Counted from the stretch's first letter, positions 46,439 through 60,912 are shown. The stretch is DNA of 64,000 nt from Pseudoflavonifractor phocaeensis (GCF_016901735.1 NZ_JACLZC010000006.1:1-64000); one strand, 5' to 3'. Translations and numbers: made by a program. The notes: generated by a model from the sequence alone, not told the origin.

Positions 46439-49308
46439 TCAGACGTGGGTATGCTGCACAAAACGCGCCAGAATGGCGGCGACCTGGGCGCGGGTGGCCT
46501 GGCCCTGCGGCGCAAGGACGCCCTCTCCCAGCCCCTGGATGAGTCCGTTTTCCACCGCCCAGGCCATGGCCTCGGCGGCCCAGTGGCTGACGCTGTCCCC
46601 GTCGGCAAAGTCCAGACCGCCGGAGGCGGCGGGGCTGCCGGCGCAGCGCCACAGCATCACGGCCAGCTGTTCCAGGCTGACCGAGGCGTCCATGTTGCTG
46701 CCGTCCGAAATGCCGCGCTCCACGGCCCACCGCTGGCCGGCCTCATACCAGAGGTCTCCCTCGGTGCTCACCCCTTCATAGCGGGCCAGCACGGTGACAA
46801 TCATGGCCCGGGTCATGTCCTGCTCAGGGGAGAAGGTGGTGGCGCTGGTGCCCTGGAAGAGCTCCCGGCTGGTGGCAAAGGTCACCGCGTCGGCGCCCCA
46901 GTGGTCATCGGCCACGTCGTCAAAATTCTTGCTGTTGTCCACAATCTTGACGGTATCGCCATCGGACAGGGTGACGGCCACGCCGGTGCCGGTGGACAGG
47001 GAGGTTTTGATGATCTCCTCGGTCCCATCTTCCCGGACGATGACGGCCACGGTGCCGGGGGTCATATTTTCCACCGGGATCTCCACCTTGGCGGCGGTAT
47101 CGGCGGGCAGTTCCACCTTTACCACCGGGGCGCTGGTCTTGTCCGCGGCGGCGGACACGCCGGGCATGGGCAGGGCCACGGTCTCGCCGTTCTCCCGGGC
47201 GGCATCCACCAGGCCGGCGGGCAGCTTGACCTGGGTCTGACTTCTGCCGTCCTGGTCCACGGTGGTGGTGGCGGAGCCGTCGGTGTTGGTCACCGTCTGG
47301 GTCTTGTTGCCGTCGGTATCGGTGGTGGTCTCGGTGACGGTGCCGTTGGGGCGGGTCACGGTGGTGGTGGTGGACCCGTCGGGGTTGGTGACCGTCTCGG
47401 TCTTATTGCCGGAGACGGCGCCGCCGCCGGAAGGGGGCGCCTCCGTCCACTGGGCGGTAAAGGTCACTCCTTCTGTGACCGAACAGGTGTCGCCGGCCTG
47501 CCAGAGCCCCTCCCCGTCGCTCCAGCCGGCAAAGGCGCTGCCGGGCTTGGCGGAGGCGGGCAGGGTAACGGCAACGGCGGCCACCTCGGTGGTCACGATG
47601 ATCTCCTCCCCGAAATCGTTGCCCCGCAGGTCCCGGTTCTGGCCGTCGGCGCCGGTGAACTCCAGATAGCTCTCAGAGCGGATCTGATTGTCCTGAAAAA
47701 CGGAGCCGTCCACATAAAAAGAGATGCGGCTGCCGTTAAGGAAGGTGTTTCCGGCGACGGTCTGGCCCTCCTTCATGATGTTCAGCTTTACGCCGTCCAG
47801 GGTATTTCCGGTAAACCGGCCCTGCGGCGAGCGGAAGATAAAGCGGGCGCCCCCCTGAAAGGTGGAATTTTTGACGATCAGGTTTTCCACCTCGCCGCTC
47901 TCGCTGTCATAGATGGCGTTCTGCATCCCGTCAAAGGTGCAGCCTTCGATGATGACCGATTCGTTGCCGGCTTCGGTGCCTCCGATCAGAATTCCGTAAA
48001 GCACGCTGCTGTTGCCCAGGATGGTCACATCGGAAAAGACATCTCCCGGTTTTGCGTTCAGGGCATAGCCGCCGGAAGCGCCAGTCAGATCCAGGGTCAG
48101 GTCGCGGAAGGTATTGCCGCCGCCGGAGCGGAATGCCTGCTTGTCAACGGTGAGCACGTGTCCGCCGCCCTCCACGGTGAGACCGGTCAGGCCGATGGTG
48201 GTCCAGTTGTCCCCGGCGACGTCGGCCAGGAGGGTCACGGTCTTGTCCGCGCCCTGCTGCGCGGCCTCGCAGGCCTCGGCCAGGGTGGCGTACGTCTCTC
48301 CGCCCACCTGCGCCACAGGCGGCATGGAAATGGTGCAATTTTCGATCTTTACCGTGGAGGGCGGCTGTGCGCCGTACCACAGACTGCCCACATAGCGGCC
48401 GGCTTCCAGAATATCGTTTTTTTCCGGTCCGCTGTAAAGCTGTCCGGTGAATGTACAGCCGCTCACCGTGGGCGGATTTTTGCCCTCGTTGTCAAGGTAA
48501 GTGCCGGCAAAGGCCCCGCAATAGATCCGGCCGTTTTCCTCCGGGCGGTGTTCTGCCACACTGCCACGTTTTCCACCGTACAGCCGCGGATGGTATTGCC
48601 GTAGTGGAGGATGCCGTTCACGCCGCCGATGCCGTTATATGCCCCTTCCACCGTGATGTCTTTTACGGCGCAGTCCGTCGTGACGCAATTTCCTTCCCCC
48701 ATATAGCCCACGATGCCGCCCACATAGCCGCCGGTGATTTTTACATAGGAGGTTTCCGTACCGTCGCCGGTTACGGAGCAGTTGGCGACAGTGGTATACC
48801 CGTTGCCCAAAATACCGCCGGCATACCAGTAGCCCAAAATGCGCACGCTGCCGGTCACGTGGACCCCGGTGATTTCAGACTCCAGATAGGCGTCGCCGCC
48901 CACCACCGCGGCCACATAGCCGCTTCCGGTGACCTCCGCATTGTACAGGGTAAAGTCCCTGATCTCCCCGTCCTGGGTGGCGCCGAACAGGCCGATGCTC
49001 TTGTTTTCCGCCGTGTACGACAGACCCCGGGTGATCTTCAGATTGGAAATGGTGTGGCCCCGGCCGTCAAAGTCCCCGCGGAACTGGCCGCCGGTCCCGC
49101 CGCCGCCGATGGGGGTCCACTCCCTGCCCGCCAGGTCAATATCGCCGGTCAGGGTAACGGTTTTGCCGGAAAAATGGTTGCCCGCATTTACCAGCCGGGC
49201 CAGACCGGCCAGCTCCTCCGGGCTGTGGAGCTCAAACGACGCGGCGTCGGGTTGGGTCTCGTACCACGCCGTATCCGCCGCGTCGATCCAGTTTGCCCCG
49301 TTCATCAT
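46439..49308 (-). pseudogene. SLH-domain beta-helix surface protein, frameshifted and lacking a signal peptide
   Basis: Two overlapping frames make one protein. The 5' part (49308 to about 48540) opens with MMNGANWIDAADTAWYE and then reads LAGLARLVNAGNHFSGKTV, the usual start of GLUG/beta-helix surface proteins. The 3' part (about 48545 to 46439) continues the helix (YCGAFAGTYLDNEG), then has Thr-rich TNPDGSTTTTV repeats and three SLH domains. The switch occurs near AACACCGCCCGGAGG at 48541-48560 and needs one extra base, most simply a fourth C in the CCC run. No signal peptide precedes MMNG although GGAGAAGGAA is a good site, so the 5' end also looks lost. A sequencing error at the C run is possible. 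The intact form would be an S-layer-bound surface protein of about 950 residues. Confidence 0.8.
47262..47407 (-). repeat. In-frame degenerate Thr-rich repeat
   Basis: About five degenerate units of roughly 30-45 bases encode TNPDGSTTTTV-like segments in the frameshifted SLH protein. They form a linker between the beta-helix and the SLH part. Confidence 0.7.
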
Positions 49309-49746
49309 TTCCTTCTCCAGTCTCCATGATTGACATTCTTGCCGCGGACGCCGCCTTTTTTCTCTCCTTGCCAGCCGTCCGGCGCGGGATTTATCTTATC
49401 AGGAAACCCTTTTCCGCGCAAGCATCCTCTATCGCCCTATTTTTACTTTTATTTCCTGTAAAAACGATGCAGTCTCTTTTTTATCCTCATTCGTTTTTCA
49501 CTTTTTATTCTATTTTACCTCCTTTTAACTCTATTTATCTTTTATATGGATATCAATTTATAAACTTCTAGTTTTATCCTTTAAATTATTTTTCTTCCAT
49601 ATATAGAAAAGTCCTCATTTTATATGGTTATATTTATCAAAATTATTTATAAAATTTTATATAAAATGTTACTTTATTTTTTATGTACCTCCTTTTGTCT
49701 GACGCCGGTTTTCTCCTTTTTCTGTCTGATTCTGGAAAAAACAGGA
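49309..49746. other. Strongly AT-rich intergenic region
   Basis: About 440 bases far richer in A and T than the surroundings. On the minus strand two AAAGGAGG motifs (near 49518-49525 and 49688-49695) have no plausible gene behind them, and a 13-codon frame reading MRIKKRLHRFYRK then stop (49490-49449) looks like the start of a lost signal peptide. The promoter of the frameshifted SLH gene should be here but is not clear. Confidence 0.35.
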
Positions 49747-49774
49747 CCCCGGCGCTCTTCAAAGAACGCCGGGG
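49747..49774 (-). terminator. Terminator of DUF4874/DUF4832 gene
   Basis: On the minus strand CCCCGGCG...CGCCGGGG with a loop region including TTCTTTGAAGAG, followed by TCCTGTTTTTT. Confidence 0.85.
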
Positions 49775-49795
49775 CCGGAAGTCAGGCGCGATTGG

Positions 49796-52700
49796 TCACA
49801 CCGCTTCATACAGCGCGGCTGTCTGCCGCAGGATACTGAGGGTAAAACCGGAGCTGTTGACAGAGAGGTAATAGGTCATATCATAGTTCCAAAACAGGAA
49901 GCGGGTCGAAACCTGGGTGCTCAGGCGGTCCCCGGAATAGGACCACAGGGCGGCGTCACCGGCCTGGGTGGTGACGGTCAGATCGGAACCGTCGGCGGCC
50001 AGATAGTACCGCGTCCCCCCTGTCTCGCACCACAGCCGCCCATTTTCATAGGTCCAAAGCCACTCCTCTTCCGCCGGCGGATTGGCCGTATAAACCCCGC
50101 CGCTTTCGGTCATCTGTACGGCGGCGCCGGACAGTCCCCGGTCAAGGGCCTTCTGACGGACGGTAATCAGATATGTGGCCCCCTCTGTAAAGCCGTTCTT
50201 TTTCCGGAAGGTCGGCGTCTGGCTGTATGCCCCGCCGCAGGTGTCGCACAGCCCGTCCCGGTTCCCGTCGGAACAGGCGCCGCTGGCCATCACCGCTCCG
50301 CACCGGTCACAGACCTGCCGATGGGTGCCGTCGCCGTTGGCGCTCCAGCTGCCCGTATGTCCCAGCGGGTCGATGGAAACGCCGGCGGACAACAGCTCCC
50401 CACATGCCGCGCAATAGGTGTCTCCGGTGTATCCCGCCTCCGTGCAGCCCGCCGCCTTGGCGTTTCGCACCTCGGGGGTGTGGGTGTGGGCTTCCTCCAC
50501 CCGTTCGACCCTGATGCTGATATAGTCCACTAGGGCGTCGTCCCCAAAGGTGAAGGCGCGGTTGGGGGTGGTCACCACATAGTCCTCCGAACCGGAGCTG
50601 ATGGTATAGGTCACGCCGTCGGAGAGGCCCACCGCCAGGTAACAGGTCTCGGGATAGACGGCGTCCCGGTTGGGATTGTACAGCCCCGCCACGATGACGC
50701 TGCCGTCATCTCCGGTGAGGGTGATGGTATCCAGCGCTTCGGTCTGTCCCAGGTCGTTGCGGGTGGGGTCCTCTTCGTTGGTGTAGGCGTAGATCTCCGC
50801 CAGATAGCGCCCCGTGGCCACGTGGTACACCGTGGGGAAATGGTGGTAGGAGGTGGTCAGGTTCTCATAGTCGTAGGTCTCCAGAATCTCCTGGCGTTTG
50901 GCCTGCAGCGCCTCCATCCCCTCGTAGAAATAGGTGATCTCCTCGGTGACGCCATGGCTCTCCGAATAGGCCATGGTCTCGAAAATGGTCTCTATCTTTT
51001 TGTCCAGGGCGCGGCAGAGGGCGACCTCGGTCTCAATCCCGCTGATCTGGGTGGATTTGTTGTAGTTCATGATGGACAGCTCGTCGCAGCAGTGCTCCAC
51101 GAAGTAGCGGAACAGGTCCTCGTCGGTGCGGTCATAGAACACGGGGATAACCTGCACCACCTCCAGGCCAGCGCTGTGGGCGTATTGGTACAGCGCCTCC
51201 ATCTGCTCCACATAGGCGGCAAAGGCCGCCTGAGCGTCCTCCTGCCATACCGGCTGGGTGTGAACTTCCACATCCAGGGCAATCTTCCCAATGGGCGCCG
51301 CCGCGCCGATTCCCGCGTTATAGGCTGCCAGGGCGTCGATATAGGCTCTGATCTCGCTCTGATCGCCGCCCGCCATGCCCCAGGCGGCGTCGCCGGTCAG
51401 CGCCACGGTCTCGATGCCGTCGGCGGCCAGCCGGGCCACCATATGGGCGGTCTCTTCCCGCGCCAGATACGTCTGGGGCAGATCCTGGTACACCCTTGTG
51501 ATTTCCAGCTCCTCCAGGAAGGGCCGGACGGACGGGTAAGAGCCCTCATTGAGGAGATAGAGGTTCCAGCAATAGAGACTGGCCGCCCGGTTGATGTGCC
51601 GGGGCTCCAGAGTAAAGGAGCCGATGCCGTTGCCGTAGTCAGAGAAGGGGTTGTCGTTGGCAAAGCGGATCTGATTGCCGTTTTCGTCCGCAATGTTCAG
51701 GTAGGCGGTATAGGTCCCCGCCGGCAGGTCCTGGGGCAGCGGGACAAACGCCTGCGCCGTCTCCCCGGACTTCCAGTCCGTTACGTCAAGACCGGTGGGG
51801 ATCTGGGTGAGGATACCGTCCTCGTCCACCAGATTCAGGGTGACGGTCTTTTCCTTGAGTACATTGCCCGCGCCCACGTTTTCCACGGTAAAGCCAATGC
51901 GGTCGCCGTAAAACGCGGAGCTGCGCAGCACGAACCGGTAGCCCAGGTGATTTTCCACATAGGTAAAGCCGCTCAGGCCGTAGTAGACCGGATCGTCCCC
52001 GGTGTAGGTGGATTCCCGCCACTGGTCAATGACGCTGCCGTTCCACTCAATGTTCAGATAGGAGGTATGCGTCCGGAACATCTCCTCCGAAATGTAGTCG
52101 ATGCTGTTGTAAACGGTGCCGTCGTCGGAGTAATTGGCCACCACCTCGCCGCCGAAGAGAGTGTGTCCCGCCTGGTAGTCCAGCCACGCCACCTCCATGG
52201 CCCGGTCGGTATAGGTGCCCAGGTCGGAGCAGCTGCCCAGATAGCCGTCGTTATAGACGCCCACCCGGTAGTAGGGGGACGTGGGGTCCGCCCGGTGGGT
52301 TGCCAGGTCCTCCAGCTGGAGGCCGGCGGCGTAGCAGTAGTACACAGGCCGGCGGACCGAGACGGTGATGGGCTCCGGCACCGCCTCCAGCAGGGCGTCC
52401 ACCAACGCGGCGATGTTTTCCGGCGTGACGATGCCGCTGGTGTGCTGCTCGCCCCAGCAGCCCAAAAAGCCGCTTTCCACGGCGGCGATCACGTCGGCAT
52501 TTTGGGCAAAGACGCCGGAAAGCTGCTCAATATGGGCCAAAACGCCCGCCATATCCGGCTCAAGATCAGCGACGCCGTCAAAGTCGTCATAGGCAAAGCG
52601 CAGGATGGCCGAGCCGCCGTTCTGCCGCAGATGGTCCAGGGTGGCGTTCAAGGCGTCCAGAAAATCCTGGCTGAGGGGTTCCCAGCCGCCCTCGGTATAA

Positions 52701-52993
52701 TGTTCCGGCGCTTTTCCACGGTAGTTCAAATAATTATGGCTGAAATTGCCCAGGCTGATGCGCATATGGATCAGCTTCCCGGTGGGATTCTGGACTGTGT
52801 TGTCCGTCTCTTTCGCGCCCACAAAGCAGGTGGAATAAAAGCCCCGCTCCGGGTTGTCGATGGCGTCGGTGATCTCGGTGTAGCTGGCTCCCATGGAGGA
52901 GCCCTCCTCCCCCGCCGCCGCAGCCGCGGGCAGCAGCGCCAGGAGCATCAGCGCTGACAGCAGCGCCGCCAGGAGTCGTTTCTTTCCTGTCAT
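49796..52993 (-). CDS. Exported DUF4874/DUF4832 protein with cysteine-rich tail
   Basis: A 1065-residue secreted protein. Signal peptide 1-27 is followed by a DUF4874-like region (AIDNPERGFYST near residue 45; ILRFAYDDFDG), then a DUF4832-like sandwich. A second TIM-barrel-like region (about 480-720) has ETVALTGDAAWGM, GKIALDVEVHTQPVW and IMNYNKST, as in glycosidase-related barrels. The tail has CxxC pairs (CAACG, CDRCG, CDTCG) and a final beta-trefoil-like part. No SLH or LPXTG, so it is released or bound otherwise. GAGAGGTG precedes the ATG at 52993. The two named DUF families occur with surface glycan enzymes; activity is unknown. Confidence 0.8.
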   Translation of the reverse strand: MTGKKRLLAALLSALMLLALLPAAAAAGEEGSSMGASYTEITDAIDNPERGFYSTCFVGAKETDNTVQNPTGKLIHMRISLGNFSHNYLNYRGKAPEHYTEGGWEPLSQDFLDALNATLDHLRQNGGSAILRFAYDDFDGVADLEPDMAGVLAHIEQLSGVFAQNADVIAAVESGFLGCWGEQHTSGIVTPENIAALVDALLEAVPEPITVSVRRPVYYCYAAGLQLEDLATHRADPTSPYYRVGVYNDGYLGSCSDLGTYTDRAMEVAWLDYQAGHTLFGGEVVANYSDDGTVYNSIDYISEEMFRTHTSYLNIEWNGSVIDQWRESTYTGDDPVYYGLSGFTYVENHLGYRFVLRSSAFYGDRIGFTVENVGAGNVLKEKTVTLNLVDEDGILTQIPTGLDVTDWKSGETAQAFVPLPQDLPAGTYTAYLNIADENGNQIRFANDNPFSDYGNGIGSFTLEPRHINRAASLYCWNLYLLNEGSYPSVRPFLEELEITRVYQDLPQTYLAREETAHMVARLAADGIETVALTGDAAWGMAGGDQSEIRAYIDALAAYNAGIGAAAPIGKIALDVEVHTQPVWQEDAQAAFAAYVEQMEALYQYAHSAGLEVVQVIPVFYDRTDEDLFRYFVEHCCDELSIMNYNKSTQISGIETEVALCRALDKKIETIFETMAYSESHGVTEEITYFYEGMEALQAKRQEILETYDYENLTTSYHHFPTVYHVATGRYLAEIYAYTNEEDPTRNDLGQTEALDTITLTGDDGSVIVAGLYNPNRDAVYPETCYLAVGLSDGVTYTISSGSEDYVVTTPNRAFTFGDDALVDYISIRVERVEEAHTHTPEVRNAKAAGCTEAGYTGDTYCAACGELLSAGVSIDPLGHTGSWSANGDGTHRQVCDRCGAVMASGACSDGNRDGLCDTCGGAYSQTPTFRKKNGFTEGATYLITVRQKALDRGLSGAAVQMTESGGVYTANPPAEEEWLWTYENGRLWCETGGTRYYLAADGSDLTVTTQAGDAALWSYSGDRLSTQVSTRFLFWNYDMTYYLSVNSSGFTLSILRQTAALYEAV

Positions 52994-53109
52994 AAACAGC
53001 ACCTCTCTTTTTCGTTTGGGGATATACGCCGGGGAAACGCCTGCTGGTGGACTGTCGCCTGCTTCTCTCACCTCCTTACCTGAAATATATAGTTCAAAAG
53101 ATTGGCTAA

Positions 53110-53118
53110 AGTATAGCA
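53110..53118 (-). promoter_or_regulatory. Extended -10 promoter of DUF4874/DUF4832 gene
   Basis: On the minus strand TGCTATACT, with no good -35; the leader would be about 110 bases. Confidence 0.45.
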
Positions 53119-53173
53119 TACCTACGGGATTTTTTCCACTGCATTTGCATATTTATTAAGTTTTATAGAAAAA

Positions 53174-53200
53174 CGCAGGCGTCCCGGCGGGACGCCTGCG
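53174..53200 (-). terminator. Terminator of small zinc-ribbon membrane gene
   Basis: CGCAGGCGTCCC pairs perfectly with GGGACGCCTGCG around a 3-base loop and, on the minus strand, is followed by TTTTTC. Confidence 0.85.
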
Positions 53201-53245
53201 CTCCATGCCGAATATTATGCTCCTATGTGGGTACAGGGGGCTTTT

Positions 53246-53560
53246 TTATTTGATTCTCGCGCCGCAGCGATTGCAGAAAAGGGTTCCGGCGGGTACCTGC
53301 GCCCCGCAGTTGGGGCAGTTCCGTGGAGAGGAGACGCCGCCGTGCTTGTTTTTGGTCAGGATAATGCCCAAAACAAAGCCCACCGCGATGGGGATGGAGA
53401 GCAACAGACCCGCGATAAAGTTGCCCACCACACAGGCCGCAAGTCCGATGAGTCCCAAGTTCTGGTTGCCGTTATACTTGCCCACCAGGAAAGGGATGAG
53501 GCCGATGATGGCGCCGGCCGCCAGCGCGCCGAATACGACTGCTCCATAATTTGTCGACAT
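53246..53560 (-). CDS. Small membrane protein with C-terminal zinc ribbon
   Basis: A 104-residue protein. Two hydrophobic segments (about 6-27 and 34-68, the second probably two helices) are followed by a zinc ribbon, NCPNCGAQV...FCNRCGAR, with four cysteines at the C-terminus. AGGAGG precedes the ATG. It is monocistronic, with its own terminator. The family is common in Clostridia and has no known role. Confidence 0.8.
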   Translation of the reverse strand: MSTNYGAVVFGALAAGAIIGLIPFLVGKYNGNQNLGLIGLAACVVGNFIAGLLLSIPIAVGFVLGIILTKNKHGGVSSPRNCPNCGAQVPAGTLFCNRCGARIK

Positions 53561-53656
53561 GATAATATCCTCCTGTCTTTTTTGTTCTTTGTGTTCTGGA
53601 TGCGCCTATTCTACCCCTCTTGCGCCGGCGCTTCTGCAACTCTTTTCCGCGCCCCG

Positions 53657-54406
53657 TCAACGGCAAAGCAGCAGCTTCTGGGCGTTGCCGAAGGCAACCG
53701 CATCCGCGTAGGCCCGGCCGCAGGTAGCGTAGACATAGTCCAGCCCGGTGCGCACATCAGGGGGCCGGTGGTCCATACGATGGGCGTCGGAGCCCAAAAA
53801 GGTCACCAGTCCCTCGTGCAGCAGTCCCCTGGCCGCTCCTGTAATGCCCTCGTTGGACTCGCCCTCCAAAGAATAGGCGTTGATCTGCATCAGGCAGCCG
53901 CGCTCGGTCAGCTCCCGCACCGTATGTCCGTCAAAAAGCGCCGGGTAACGCTCCACATGCGCCACCACCGGTATCCACCCCTCCTCCAAAAGCCGCCCGG
54001 TCATCCGGACCGCGTCGGCGGGCAAAACGCCGGTCTGAAACTCTGTGAGCACATACCGGGCGCCGTTCAGGGTAGGCAGGATGCCCTGCCGCAGCGCCGT
54101 GAGGGTGGATTCCATCCCGTCGGGCAGGCAGCGCACCTCACAGCCCAGATAGAGGCCCATATCCAGAGGCGTCGCGTCCAGCCACGACCGCAGCGCCTGA
54201 AACTGTTCCTGTACCCGTGCGTGGCCATAGAAAAAGGCGGAGCTGTGGGGGGTGGCAAAAATGGCGCGTACTCCCTGCATATGCGCCATGACCAGCATGG
54301 TCTCCGCCATGGAGCGGTCATAGGCCCCGTCATCCACACCCGGGATCAGGTGCATATGGATGTCGATCATCCGCCGCTGCGCCATATTTCTTCCTTTTTT
54401 GTCCAT
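53657..54406 (-). CDS. CpsB/YwqE-type PHP-family tyrosine phosphatase
   Basis: A 249-residue metal-dependent phosphatase of the PHP family that removes phosphate from tyrosine kinases controlling capsule and exopolysaccharide synthesis. Metal ligands show as DIHMHLIPGVDDGA near the start, FATPHSS, GCEVRC, PVVAHVERYP and FLGSDAHRMDHRP. AAAAGGAGGG precedes the ATG. No tyrosine kinase or capsule locus is in the window. It follows the 2H phosphoesterase gene by 15 bases and is probably in one operon with it. Confidence 0.9.
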   Translation of the reverse strand: MDKKGRNMAQRRMIDIHMHLIPGVDDGAYDRSMAETMLVMAHMQGVRAIFATPHSSAFFYGHARVQEQFQALRSWLDATPLDMGLYLGCEVRCLPDGMESTLTALRQGILPTLNGARYVLTEFQTGVLPADAVRMTGRLLEEGWIPVVAHVERYPALFDGHTVRELTERGCLMQINAYSLEGESNEGITGAARGLLHEGLVTFLGSDAHRMDHRPPDVRTGLDYVYATCGRAYADAVAFGNAQKLLLCR

Positions 54407-54421
54407 AAAGCTCCCTCCTTT

Positions 54422-55138
54422 TTATTCGTCCATGCCGTTCCAGTAGTGTCCCATGCTGGAAAAGCGCTGATATTCCACCATAGCGCCGAACAGCGCCAAA
54501 GAGACCGGCGGCTGTGCCGCCGCCAGATCCACCGCCGCCTGAAGGCGGGCGATCTGCGCCGGTCCGTACCGTCCCGGCTTGAAGTAAGCCACCGTGACAT
54601 GGGGCGTCAGGGGATAATGGAGCTCCACCACCCGCTGAAAACGCTGATAATACTCCATCAGGCGGGCACAGCTCTCCTCGTCCGCCGGCGCAAAGCCCAG
54701 GACCATGCTGGTGTTCACCATATTGAACAAAACGGTGGATACCAGCCGCAGCGGCGCGTCCTGACCGCGGAGCTCCGCCACGCACGCCAGGGCGGAGGGC
54801 TGTACCAGCCGGACCTGCTCCTCCAGCTGCGGGGAGGGCGGACCGCTCACCAGGTCGTGCAGGGTAATATGAAAGGTCTCCTGGTCCAGTGGCTGGGCCA
54901 GCAGATCGCCGCAGCCCTCATAAAGGGCGTCCTGGAGGGATCGGATGCTCCGCCGCGCCTCCGCCGGCAGCGGATAGACCACCGTACTCCCGCCAAAGGG
55001 CAGCAGATGCCCTTCCCCATCCACCTTGCGGGTCAGGTTGGGATGGGTCTCCAGCGTGCCGCCGGCCGGCAGGCTGGTGTGGATGAAGCTCTCGGTCCGT
55101 GCCCGAAAGTCCTCCAACGTCTCCCAAAATTCCTTCAC
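54422..55138 (-). CDS. 2H phosphoesterase-like protein
   Basis: A 238-residue protein with the two His-x-Thr motifs of the 2H superfamily, HITLHDL and HVTVAYFKPG, spaced about 105 residues apart. Such proteins hydrolyse cyclic phosphodiesters or 2',3'-cyclic phosphates of RNA. The GTG at 55138 follows AGGAAAGGA; the longer GTG start at 55180 would overlap a probable -10 (TATTAT at 55178-55173). It is the first gene of a pair with the CpsB-like phosphatase. The substrate is unknown. Confidence 0.75.
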   Translation of the reverse strand: MKEFWETLEDFRARTESFIHTSLPAGGTLETHPNLTRKVDGEGHLLPFGGSTVVYPLPAEARRSIRSLQDALYEGCGDLLAQPLDQETFHITLHDLVSGPPSPQLEEQVRLVQPSALACVAELRGQDAPLRLVSTVLFNMVNTSMVLGFAPADEESCARLMEYYQRFQRVVELHYPLTPHVTVAYFKPGRYGPAQIARLQAAVDLAAAQPPVSLALFGAMVEYQRFSSMGHYWNGMDE

Positions 55139-55172
55139 GTTTGCCGCCGTCCTTTCCTGTGGTTTTATCCAT

Positions 55173-55178
55173 AATACC
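55173..55178 (-). promoter_or_regulatory. Possible -10 of 2H phosphoesterase operon
   Basis: TATTAT on the minus strand, 35 bases before the chosen GTG. No strong -35 is seen. Confidence 0.35.
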
Positions 55179-60214
<5,036 letters not shown>

Positions 60215-60272
60215 CATAACAACCGCTGTTGCTGCTGAACAGCGGGAGCCTGCGGGCTTTCCGAAAAAGCAG

Positions 60273-60304
60273 GCGAGGACCAGGGGATATCCCCTGGTCC
60301 TCGC
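60273..60304 (+). terminator. Terminator of LacZ-type gene
   Basis: GCGAGGACCAGGGG pairs perfectly with CCCCTGGTCCTCGC, followed by GTTTTT. Confidence 0.9.
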
Positions 60305-60326
60305 GTTTTTATCAATGATTTGTATA

Positions 60327-60359
60327 AAAAATAACCACACCGAAGGGTGTGGTTATTTT
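60327..60359 (-). terminator. Terminator of tmRNA
   Basis: AAATAACCACACC and GGTGTGGTTATTT pair around GAAG just past the 3' end of tmRNA; T runs exist on both strands. Confidence 0.85.
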
Positions 60360-60364
60360 GGTAA

Positions 60365-60709
60365 TGGAGGCGGGGGGAGTCGAACCCCCGTCCGAAAACG
60401 CTTTAACAAGAACTTCTCCGGGCGCAGACGGTTATTTACATTCCCTCACCCAGGCGTGAGCCGTCACACTCAAAGGCTTGGTAGCTTCATGATTCATGGT
60501 ACGCGCAAAGCTTTGCGTACGCACGTGCACCACTCAACGACGCCCCATCCCGGACCGTGGTCCTTCCGGGCGGGACGGCCGCTCATTAAGCAGCGGCGAG
60601 AACGACGTTATCGTTGTTCTTTCATTTATAAGTTGCCCATTTTAAGGATGTTAGGCGCATCCGCCCGCTATTCCGGCCTCCACGTCCCCGTCGAAACCAG
60701 TACGCCCCC
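60365..60709 (-). ncRNA. ssrA: tmRNA
   Basis: Transfer-messenger RNA that rescues stalled ribosomes and tags their products. The 5' end GGGGGCG (60709-60703) pairs with the 3' end CGCCTCC (60372-60366). The 5' side has the conserved TACTGGTTTCGACGGGG, the 3' side the T arm GGGTTCGACTCCCCCC. CCA is not encoded. The tag frame ends with NNDNVVLAAA and TAA (60588-60586). Length about 345 bases is usual. It lies downstream of smpB and ppiB on the same strand. Confidence 0.96.
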
Positions 60710-60716
60710 TCGTCGT

Positions 60717-60852
60717 CGCAAAGTCCGCTCTGTTCAGGACACCCTTATGGGTATCCTTCACGCCGCTCCCTTGCTCCTCCTCTTCCCATCAGACCCACTC
60801 CGTTGGGCTCTGATGGGATTTTTACGGGGATTCTGCCGCAAAGTCCGCTCTG
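60717..60852 (-). repeat. 16-base direct repeat upstream of tmRNA
   Basis: CGCAAAGTCCGCTCTG occurs at 60717-60732 and again at 60837-60852, flanking a hairpin (60785-60817, CCCATCAGA...TCTGATGGG then ATTTTT). The first copy is 7 bases before the tmRNA 5' end. The duplication may be a remnant, or part of the tmRNA promoter or processing region. Confidence 0.6.
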
Positions 60853-60882
60853 CTGCAAATTTTACAGGGGTTTTATCGCACC

Positions 60883-60912
60883 CTCCGGCGGAGGGAAGCC
60901 GCTCCGCCGGAG
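60883..60912 (-). terminator. Hairpin after cyclophilin gene
   Basis: CTCCGGCGGAG pairs with CTCCGCCGGAG around an 8-base loop, 18 bases after the cyclophilin stop. The following sequence on the minus strand is not T-rich, so read-through into tmRNA is possible. Confidence 0.5.

Noticed and set aside
48541..48562. Programmed -1 frameshift in the SLH protein
   Set aside because: AGG AAA ACG is not a good slippery heptamer and no pseudoknot or stem follows at the usual distance that I can see; a lost C is simpler.
49293..49571. 92-codon plus-strand frame in the AT-rich gap
   Set aside because: Hydrophobic by composition only, overlaps the SLH gene start on the other strand and lacks a ribosome binding site.
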